This document shows, in pieces, positions 8,491 to 14,150 of a stretch of 14,150 nt of DNA. Within the stretch, counting starts at the first letter, position 1, and every line of letters begins with the position of its first letter. The notes beneath the pieces are model-generated. The model was not told the origin of the DNA. It did not search any database and saw only the letters and a list, made by a program, of their open reading frames with translations. A program made the position numbers and the translations under genes. This stretch comes from JADJQU01 sp035490315 (lineage in GTDB: Bacteria > Planctomycetota > UBA1135 > GCA-002686595), in the NCBI GenBank assembly GCA_035490315.1, contig DATHET010000136.1:1-14150 (forward strand), written 5' to 3'.

Positions 8491-9455
8491 CAGGGCGCGC
8501 CGGGTGTCTTCGCGCGCACGGTGAACTGGACGATGCTCGCCGCGCACACGGGGCAGCGCAGCGAAGTGGACTGGAACTTCTTGTTGCACTTGCAGTGGAA
8601 CTCGAAGGTCTTGTTGTCCTCGACCCAGTGGATCACGTCGCTGGTGAAGGCGTCGGACAGCGAATCGGGCACCTCGTCGGCCAGGACGCGCGCCTGGGCC
8701 CCGAGGTGGTAAGTCGCGGCCTGGCTGCGCATCTCGGTCGGGTTGGATCGCAGCTTCATGTACGCGAAGCCTGAGTAGAAGATCAGCGGCCGCAGCTCGA
8801 CCGGCAGGTCCGCCTTCTCGATGATCGCCTGGCACTTGGCCACGTCGAGCATCTCCGGGCTCGCGTCGAGGATCGCCTGGCACTCGGCGTCGAAGCCCAA
8901 TCGGCGCAGCACGGCGAGGCGAGTCAGATTCAAATTCGCCTGGGCCTGTTCGATGCTCATTTTCTTGAGCCCCGGCGGCAGCTGCTCCTCGTCGTTCTTC
9001 TTCAGCGGCTCCTTCGCGGCGGCGGCGAAGCCGTCCTTGGCGAAGCCCGCGTAGTACGAAGCGGCGACCCAGTGCGAAGTCGTGGAGCCGACGGCGTTTT
9101 CGCCCTGCGAATCCGCGGCGGCGGCAATCCCGAGGCCTGCGCCCGCGGCGGCGGCCTGGGTCAGGAAGGGATGGTGCAGCGCGGCTTGCACATGGGCCTG
9201 GGCGGCGAGGTAGGCCGCGTAGTAGCGCTGGAGCTTGAACTCCGATGCCTGCTCGGCGCGACCCGCGTACAGGCCCTCGGCCTCCTGCGCGGCTGCCTGG
9301 TAATTGCCCTGCTCCAGGTTGGTGCGGGCCTGCTCGAGCGCATCGCGGTTGATGGCGTAGGGATTGGTCGACGAGCAGCTGGCGGCAAGAGCCAGCAGCG
9401 CGAAGCCGAGGACGCGAAGTCCCCGATGTCCATGGGGGGCGAAGTGAAGTTTCAT
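8490..9455 (-). CDS. Lipoprotein with helical repeats and C-terminal zinc ribbon
   Basis: A 321-residue protein of no family I recognise. Residues 1-27 are a lipoprotein signal (basic HGHRGLR, core VLGFALLALAAS, lipobox LAAS-Cys27). The middle is Ala-rich and helical with TPR-like spacing (ALEQARTNLEQGNYQAAAQEAEGLY). A small Ala/Gly-rich patch near 103-115 might be a second apolar helix. The end carries a Cys cluster: Cys288-x-Cys290 and Cys301-x2-Cys304 in HCKCNKKF and RCPVCAAS, a zinc-ribbon pattern. That is unusual on a protein predicted to sit outside the cytoplasm. It starts 13 bp after the stop of the upstream lipoprotein gene and has no clear Shine-Dalgarno site, so it is probably the last gene of the kinase operon. 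It may assist or sense through the kinase; that is inference from position only. Confidence 0.85.
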   Translation of the reverse strand: MKLHFAPHGHRGLRVLGFALLALAASCSSTNPYAINRDALEQARTNLEQGNYQAAAQEAEGLYAGRAEQASEFKLQRYYAAYLAAQAHVQAALHHPFLTQAAAAGAGLGIAAAADSQGENAVGSTTSHWVAASYYAGFAKDGFAAAAKEPLKKNDEEQLPPGLKKMSIEQAQANLNLTRLAVLRRLGFDAECQAILDASPEMLDVAKCQAIIEKADLPVELRPLIFYSGFAYMKLRSNPTEMRSQAATYHLGAQARVLADEVPDSLSDAFTSDVIHWVEDNKTFEFHCKCNKKFQSTSLRCPVCAASIVQFTVRAKTPGAP

Positions 9456-9468
9456 GGATGTGTTCGCT

Positions 9469-10113
9469 CTACTCGGAGCTGCGTTGCACGCGGGTGAGGC
9501 CGATGAAGAAGGGAAGCGTCTTTCCGCCGCGGATGATCCGGAACGAGACCAGCGAACGTTCGATGGCGAGGGTGCGCTGCACGTTGCCTGCCTGGTGCGT
9601 CAGCTTGACGCCCGACAGATCGAACTGCTTGCGCGGCGAGAGGCGGAAGAACAGGTACTTGTCGCTAGCGCCCTGGAAGTTGGGCAGGTCGTCCTCGCGC
9701 AGGGCCAGGCTGTTGAGCTTGCTCTCGAGCTTGGACTCGCCCTTGGCCACCTGGGCGGCGGTGACGCTTTCCAGCGCGGTGCCGTCCTCGAGGTACAGGC
9801 GGAAATCCATCTGCTGCGGATTGGCGTAGATGGTTTCATGCTCGGAGCCCTGGCCCTTGAGGCCGAGCTTGATCGCGATCGGGATCACGCCGTAGTCCTC
9901 GATCAGGTCCTCGCCGAACAGCTTCTTGTAGTCCTCGACGAAGCGCGCGCGGGCCACGACGATCTCGACTTGCGTGTTGGGAGCGAAGCCGTTGCCGGCG
10001 GTCGGCGGGCTGGCGATGACACCCTCTTTCGGGACGCCGCCTTGCGACGCGCAGGCCGGGAAAAGAGTGCAGGAGACGAGGGTCGCAAGGACAAGCAGAC
10101 TGCTTTTCATCAT
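9469..10113 (-). CDS. Small lipoprotein of unknown function in the kinase operon
   Basis: About 214 residues. Residues 1-24 are a lipoprotein signal: MMKSS, a hydrophobic core, then a lipobox before a Cys in FPACASQ. The mature part has a beta-rich look with conserved-looking blocks QVEIVVARARF, YGVIPIAIKLGLKG and MDFRLYLEDGTAL, and ends with SFRIIRGGKTLPFFIGLTRVQ. I recognise no family. The frame stays open far upstream into the antisense of the kinase gene, but the true start is at the ATGATG (10113 or 10110) because the signal peptide begins there and GGAG lies 1 or 4 nt before these codons. It lies 44 bp after the kinase stop and 13 bp before the next lipoprotein gene, in the same direction, so the three are probably one operon. 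Confidence 0.85.
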   Translation of the reverse strand: MMKSSLLVLATLVSCTLFPACASQGGVPKEGVIASPPTAGNGFAPNTQVEIVVARARFVEDYKKLFGEDLIEDYGVIPIAIKLGLKGQGSEHETIYANPQQMDFRLYLEDGTALESVTAAQVAKGESKLESKLNSLALREDDLPNFQGASDKYLFFRLSPRKQFDLSGVKLTHQAGNVQRTLAIERSLVSFRIIRGGKTLPFFIGLTRVQRSSE

Positions 10114-10157
10114 GCTCCGGATTGAGTCAGGATAACGGTGGAGAGGAGCGTGCGCGC

Positions 10158-13073
10158 TCATTGCACACTGGATGCGGAGACGAGCTCGCGCCTCACGCCG
10201 CCGGGGATCTGGTCGAGAACCTGGCCGAAATCCGGCGAAAACCAGCGTTCGTGGCCGGTTTCCACCACGGCCAGACAGGCCAGCGGGTGGGATTTCACGT
10301 ACTCGCGGAATTTGCGCAGCTCGGAGTCGCTGGCGAGCGAGGGCGGGATGATCAGGCCTTCCGCCGTGGCCGGGAAGGGCACGACGGAGAAGCCCGGACC
10401 GCGGGCGTGCAGATCGACGATCGGGACTTCCGCGCCCTTGACGCGCAGGGCTCCGTCGACGAACTCGAAGCCCCATTCGTCGGGTGTGCCGATCTGGAAT
10501 CCCTGGTCGTCGAAGGCCTGGTACTCGACCGTGAAGCGCGTCGGGCCCTTGTAGCTGACCTTGTCCCAGGCCGGACTCTTCTTCGCTCCGCTCTGCTTGT
10601 AGAGCAGCGAGCGGCCCGGCTTGATCGGGAAGTTCGCCTTGTCCTGTCCGAGCTGCCACTGCAGGTACATCACCTGGCGCCAGTCCGAGGTCGGCGCGGT
10701 CGGCGCCGCCGGCGCGGCGAAATTCCACTCCAGCTTCGCGCTGGGGCCCTCGTCGGCGTACCAGCGCTGCGCGAACTCGAAGCTGCGCAGGTCCGCGGCG
10801 CGCGAGGCGTCGAGCGTGTAATGCCCTTCCTCCAGGCGCTTGGACCACTCGGGCAGGGTGGTGAACTTGCGCAGCTTGTCCAGCTCGAGCTGGTCGCTCG
10901 TAGCCGCCTGGGCGCGCAGCTGATCGACCAGCTTCTGCGCGGCGGCCGAGAGGTGCTCCTTGCAGCCGTAGCGATCGGCGTGCACGAAGATTGCCTTGGA
11001 GTCGCTGCCCAGTCGCGAGAGATCGATCTTGGCGGCATCCGCGGAATCCTCCTGCGTCGAGGCGGCGAGGGCGGTCGCGACTTCTTTCTTGAGCGCGTCC
11101 GTGATCGCGCGGGCGCGCTCGGCGCGGTCGCGCGTCTGTTGCCCGTCGAACTGGAATCCGACCCAGTCGGCCGCCTCGATGGTGAAATTCGGCGCGCCCT
11201 TCTCGGCCGAGTCGAGCAGCCGGCGCGCTTCGACGATGTCGCGCAGTTGCGGCGCTCCTCCGGCCTGCACGGACTCGCGGTAGGTGTGCACCTTCGCCGC
11301 GGCGCTCACCAGGCTCACCACCGTGTCCGCTCCGTCGACTCCGGGCTTGGCGAAGACCCCTTCTTGCTTCGCGTTGTCGAGGGCCTTCAGGGCCTGCTGG
11401 CCGAGATTCGTTTCCATCAGCTCGCAGACCCGATCGAAAGTCATCGCAAGCTGGCCTTGGGGGCTGGCGCGCTTGAGCGCCGCGTCGCGGTCGCGCTCGG
11501 CCTTGCCGGCGCGCTCGCGCCAGATCTTCTCCGAGTCCTCGAGCTTGGTCAGCCGCTCCGACAAGGAGCTCTTCGCGTCGCGCTCGCTCTGCAGCTGGCC
11601 CTTGAGGTCGGCGATCTGCTCGTCCCACTGCGTGTTGTCTTCGCTCTCGCTCGCCGCGGCGTTGATCGTCGAATCGAGCTTGGCCTGCAGCTCGATCCGC
11701 GCGGCGTCGGTCTGGTCGAACTTGTTCTTCCAGCCGTCGCGGTCGTCGCTCAGGGTCGCGAGCTTCCCGTCGCGCTCGCGGATCGCGACGTCCTTCTGGT
11801 CCTCGGCCTTCTTGACCGCGGCGAGCTGCGCCGCCGTGGCGTTCTGGAGCTCGCCCTTGAGGCTCTCGACGTCGCCCGACTGCTGCTTGAGCACGAAAGC
11901 CTCGCCGCCCGCGGCGATCAGCAGGACTGCCAGCCCCGCGTAGGCCCAGCTGGGCACTTCCTTGGGCAGCTTGTACGCCGCCGAGCGCTCGATCGCAGCC
12001 GCGAATTCGCCGGCGGATTGGAAGCGTTTGTCGCGCTCCTTCTGCAGCGCGCGCTCGAGCAGCTTGCGCACCGGCTTGGAAAGGTTGGGGATCTCGCTCA
12101 GCCGCGCCGTCAAGTTGGTCTCGAGCACCGACTGGACCAGGGCGCGCGTCGTCGAGCCCTCGAAAGGCCTGTGCCCAGAGAGCATCTCGAACAGGAGCAC
12201 GCCGACGGCGAACAGGTCCGAGCGCGGATCGAGGCGCTCGCCGCCCGCCTGCTCGGGGCTCATGTACATGACGGTGCCCGCGCGCGAGCGCTCGTCGATC
12301 TCGCTGGCCAGGCCCGCGATGCCGAAGTCGAGCAGGCGCGCCGCGACTCCGTAAGGATTCTCGTCGGTCTTCGGCACGCTGTTCAGCAGCATCACGTTCG
12401 GCGGCTTGATGTCGCGGTGCACGAAGCCCTTCTCGTGGCCGCTCTGCAGACCGAGCAGCACCTGGCGCGTGATCTCCAGCGCCTGTCGCGCTCCGAGAAC
12501 CTTTTCGCGGTCGAGCATGGTGCGCAACGACTCGCCCTCGATCAGGTCCATGGTCAGGAACAGGCTGCCGTCCTCGGTCTCGCCGGTGTCGCGCACCTGG
12601 CAGATGAACTCGGAGACGAAGCCCTGGGCCGCGCGGACCTCCTGGAAGAAGAGCTTCCGGAACTGCACGTTCTTCGAGTACTTCGGCAGCAGCACCTTGA
12701 GCGCGACGTCGCGGCCTTCGATCTGCTTGTCCTGCACCGCGTACACGCGACCCATGCCGCCTTGACCGAGCAGGCGTCGCACGACGAAGCGGTTCGCGAT
12801 CACCTGACCTTCTTTCGGCGCCGCGGGCTTGAGCGCGGGCTGCAACAGCGAGTCACTCGAGGCCTCGGACTTCTGCGAATTCGTGCCGCCGGCGACGTAG
12901 CTCTCCGTGTTGTCCATCTGGACCGTCGGCTCGAGCGCGCCGCCGAGGCCGGAGCCCGAGGCCGTGAGCTCGGTGTCCGAGTGACCCTTGCGGGCCGGCA
13001 CGTTGGGGATCGGGTCCGGCCGGCGCTTCTTCTCGTCCCGCGGCCTGGGAGTGCCTTCAGTGTTGTCGTTCAT
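10158..13073 (-). CDS. Transmembrane Ser/Thr protein kinase with coiled-coil stalk and large C-terminal domain
   Basis: A PknB-type (Hanks) kinase of 971 residues. The first 90 residues are polar and Ser/Thr-rich. The kinase domain spans about 93-365: glycine loop LGQGGMGRVY (102-111), Lys126 in VALK, helix-C Glu145, catalytic HRDIKPPN (Asp221, Lys223, Asn226), DFG (249-251), and SPEQ in place of APE. All catalytic residues are present, so it should be active. One membrane segment lies at about 376-396. A charged coiled coil (about 400-535) and a domain of roughly 430 residues without a recognised family follow, probably outside the membrane. The far C-terminus (about 840-910) looks beta-rich. 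An AAGG eight bases before the ATG is a possible ribosome-binding site. Two lipoprotein genes follow and an FHA gene is divergent, which suggests envelope sensing with the FHA protein as reader; this is inferred, not shown. Confidence 0.95.
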   Translation of the reverse strand: MNDNTEGTPRPRDEKKRRPDPIPNVPARKGHSDTELTASGSGLGGALEPTVQMDNTESYVAGGTNSQKSEASSDSLLQPALKPAAPKEGQVIANRFVVRRLLGQGGMGRVYAVQDKQIEGRDVALKVLLPKYSKNVQFRKLFFQEVRAAQGFVSEFICQVRDTGETEDGSLFLTMDLIEGESLRTMLDREKVLGARQALEITRQVLLGLQSGHEKGFVHRDIKPPNVMLLNSVPKTDENPYGVAARLLDFGIAGLASEIDERSRAGTVMYMSPEQAGGERLDPRSDLFAVGVLLFEMLSGHRPFEGSTTRALVQSVLETNLTARLSEIPNLSKPVRKLLERALQKERDKRFQSAGEFAAAIERSAAYKLPKEVPSWAYAGLAVLLIAAGGEAFVLKQQSGDVESLKGELQNATAAQLAAVKKAEDQKDVAIRERDGKLATLSDDRDGWKNKFDQTDAARIELQAKLDSTINAAASESEDNTQWDEQIADLKGQLQSERDAKSSLSERLTKLEDSEKIWRERAGKAERDRDAALKRASPQGQLAMTFDRVCELMETNLGQQALKALDNAKQEGVFAKPGVDGADTVVSLVSAAAKVHTYRESVQAGGAPQLRDIVEARRLLDSAEKGAPNFTIEAADWVGFQFDGQQTRDRAERARAITDALKKEVATALAASTQEDSADAAKIDLSRLGSDSKAIFVHADRYGCKEHLSAAAQKLVDQLRAQAATSDQLELDKLRKFTTLPEWSKRLEEGHYTLDASRAADLRSFEFAQRWYADEGPSAKLEWNFAAPAAPTAPTSDWRQVMYLQWQLGQDKANFPIKPGRSLLYKQSGAKKSPAWDKVSYKGPTRFTVEYQAFDDQGFQIGTPDEWGFEFVDGALRVKGAEVPIVDLHARGPGFSVVPFPATAEGLIIPPSLASDSELRKFREYVKSHPLACLAVVETGHERWFSPDFGQVLDQIPGGVRRELVSASSVQ

Positions 13074-13155
13074 CGCGCTTGCCTTGAAGGTCGGTTGGGA
13101 GCTTGGGGGCCACGACCTTCACGAGCGAGCGTACCGCATGCCGATGGCCCGTTGC

Positions 13156-13161
13156 TAGACT
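13156..13161 (+). promoter_or_regulatory. Candidate -10 element for the FHA gene
   Basis: TAGACT in GCTAGACTCCGCC lies in the 164-bp gap between the divergent kinase and FHA start codons. Transcription would start near 13168, giving a leader of about 70 nt. The string resembles the one abutting uvrB. No clear -35 box is seen. Confidence 0.35.
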
Positions 13162-13225
13162 CCGCCGCGTCCAGGTGCACGAGCGCGCCCTGTCCCGTGG
13201 CGCTCCCGCTCGAACCGGACCCGAA

Positions 13226-13231
13226 AAGAGG
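13226..13231 (+). promoter_or_regulatory. Shine-Dalgarno site selecting the GTG start of the FHA gene
   Basis: AAGAGG ends 6 nt before the GTG at 13238. The open frame extends back to 13103, but those 45 residues are Arg-rich with no family resemblance and cross the candidate promoter, whereas the FHA fold begins right after the GTG. Confidence 0.6.
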
Positions 13232-13237
13232 CACAAG

Positions 13238-13864
13238 GTGTTCAAGCTCCACGTCTATTCGCAATCCGGGGATCTCGACGAGCACGTCGTGATCGAGGGC
13301 GACAGCGCCACCATCGGGCGCTCCTCGGAGTGCAACATCGTCATCGACCGCAAGGACATCTCGCGCCGCCACGCCCGCGTTCTGCGGGGTTGGGTGGTCG
13401 ACGACCTGGGCTCGCGCAATGGAACTCACGTCGAGGGAGTCAAGATCCAGGAAGCCTCGGCGATCGCCTCGCGCTGCTTCGAGGTCGGCGATCCGACCAG
13501 CCAGAATCTGGTCACGATCGAGGTCGTCAGCACCGATCGGCCGACCGAAGGACTGGCCCCGCAGTCCGCTCCGCAAGCCAGGCCGGCGAACGTCCCCGTA
13601 GCGGCCGCCGTCCCTGCCGCGAGCGCGGACGGCGAATCCGTCCCGACGGGTTCCTTCCGCGCCGAGGTCGAGCTGCTCGCCGAGCAGTACCGCTCGAAGT
13701 GCTCGCGGCTGGAGAGCGAGCTCAGCGAGCTGCAGCGCAAGCTCGAGGGCTTCATGTTGGCCGCCGGCCCGCGCGACGAGCTGGCGCAACAGCGCGAAGA
13801 GAACCGGCTGCTCCTGGCGCGCATCGAGAAGCTCGAGCGCGACGCCGCAGGGGGCAGGAGCTAG
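13238..13864 (+). CDS. FHA-domain protein with C-terminal coiled coil
   Basis: A 208-residue cytoplasmic protein. FHA domains bind phosphothreonine peptides made by Ser/Thr kinases. Residues 1-100 are the FHA domain with the expected ligand-contact motifs: GRSSECNIVID (Gly27, Arg28), SRRHARVL (Ser42, His45) and DLGSRNGTHV (Asn61, Gly62). A Pro/Ala-rich linker spans about 103-135, and residues 140-205 are a charged coiled coil with Leu spacing (VELLAEQYRSKCSRLESELSE begins it, in part), probably for dimerising. There is no enzymatic domain. The GTG start at 13238 is supported by the AAGAGG site and by where the fold begins. It is divergent from the kinase gene with 164 bp between starts, so it is a good candidate reader of that kinase's phosphorylation. 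Its TAG stop abuts the TAG of the convergent phosphopantetheinyl transferase gene (TAGCTA). Confidence 0.9.
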   Translation: MFKLHVYSQSGDLDEHVVIEGDSATIGRSSECNIVIDRKDISRRHARVLRGWVVDDLGSRNGTHVEGVKIQEASAIASRCFEVGDPTSQNLVTIEVVSTDRPTEGLAPQSAPQARPANVPVAAAVPAASADGESVPTGSFRAEVELLAEQYRSKCSRLESELSELQRKLEGFMLAAGPRDELAQQREENRLLLARIEKLERDAAGGRS

Positions 13865-14150
13865 CTACTCGAAGGCGAGCTGGGAAACCTGCACAAGACC
13901 CTGGGTCGCCAGGGCCACGGCGATGTCGGGCGGGCCGGCGAGTTCGCGCAGCGTCCATGTGTCCGCTTCGATCGCGACGGATTCGGCGAACTCCAAGGTT
14001 CCGGGCGCGAATACGGCGAAGCTGGAGGGGGAGAGCTGCATGCCGAGCCCCGTCGCTTTCATGACGCTCTCCTTCGCGCTCCACAAACGGAAAAAAGCCT
14101 GGATCTGCTCGTCGCGCGCGGCCCGCGACCAACTCGCGAATTCCGGATCG
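13865..14150 (-). CDS. 4'-phosphopantetheinyl transferase, 3' part (gene runs off the window)
   Basis: The enzyme moves phosphopantetheine from coenzyme A to a Ser of acyl- or peptidyl-carrier proteins, activating fatty-acid, polyketide or non-ribosomal peptide synthases. Only the C-terminal 94 codons are here. The frame is open to the right edge and reads FASWSRAARDEQ, then AFFRLWSAKESVMKATGLGM, which contains the family's hallmark W-x-x-K-E-x-x-x-K-A-x-G motif. The Glu of this motif helps bind magnesium. The N-terminal half, including the Asp motif, lies beyond base 14150, so the Sfp-like and AcpS-like subtypes are separated only by the longer-type motif seen here, which favours Sfp-like. 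The TAG stop (13867-13865) directly abuts the FHA gene's stop. The TTG at 14086 is an internal Leu codon, not a start. Confidence 0.88.
   Translation of the reverse strand, partial: DPEFASWSRAARDEQIQAFFRLWSAKESVMKATGLGMQLSPSSFAVFAPGTLEFAESVAIEADTWTLRELAGPPDIAVALATQGLVQVSQLAFE

Noticed and set aside
9469..11628. A 719-codon minus-strand frame ending with the small lipoprotein
   Set aside because: Its upstream two-thirds overlap the kinase gene on the same strand in another frame and are Arg-rich shadow. Only the part from the ATGATG at 10113 has a signal peptide and protein-like composition.
10122..13292. A 1,056-codon open frame on the plus strand opposite the kinase gene
   Set aside because: Composition is Arg/Leu/Ala/Asp-rich with no motifs, and it lies wholly antisense to a gene with a clear kinase fold. 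Long empty antisense frames are expected at this G+C content.

Overview
The window is about two-thirds G+C and gene-dense. It suggests a deep-branching, environmental bacterium, most likely a planctomycete (Planctomycetota), with Myxococcota as the main alternative. The reasons are the zinc-ribbon/single-membrane-segment proteins with HEAT-like tails, a transmembrane Ser/Thr kinase opposite an FHA protein, lipoproteins of no known family, and sparse Shine-Dalgarno sites. This is inferred from gene content only; no rRNA or tRNA is present to settle it.

Layout. (1) Positions 1-146 form a perfect 34-bp inverted repeat; one arm contains the ribosome-binding site of a small NIL-domain gene (157-402). 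A gamma-glutamyltranspeptidase lipoprotein gene follows 7 nt later (410-2203). (2) On the minus strand, two tandem paralogues (4939-3677 and 3544-2216) share the order N-terminal zinc ribbon, linker, one membrane segment, HEAT-like C-terminus. (3) uvrB runs on the plus strand (5143-7293), apparently from a leaderless mRNA. A DUF1016/YhcG-type PDDEXK nuclease gene begins on the uvrB stop codon but is frameshifted in a (GC)4 tract. This gene is poorer in G+C than its surroundings and lies between two 18-bp direct repeats that match the uvrB 3' end, so it looks like an insertion. (4) On the minus strand, a probable operon (13073 to 8490) encodes a 971-residue membrane Ser/Thr kinase, a small lipoprotein, and a second lipoprotein with a C-terminal zinc ribbon. 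A divergent gene (13238-13864) encodes an FHA/coiled-coil protein. (5) The right edge holds the 3' part of a 4'-phosphopantetheinyl transferase gene, abutting the FHA gene stop to stop.

How the parts may work together. The kinase, its two co-directional lipoproteins and the divergent FHA protein form a plausible envelope-to-cytoplasm signalling unit: an outside sensor domain on a coiled-coil stalk, a cytoplasmic kinase, and a phosphothreonine reader. This is the best candidate for an undescribed system here, and the functional link is inference from gene order. The uvrB, GGT and PPTase genes are ordinary housekeeping or metabolic genes.
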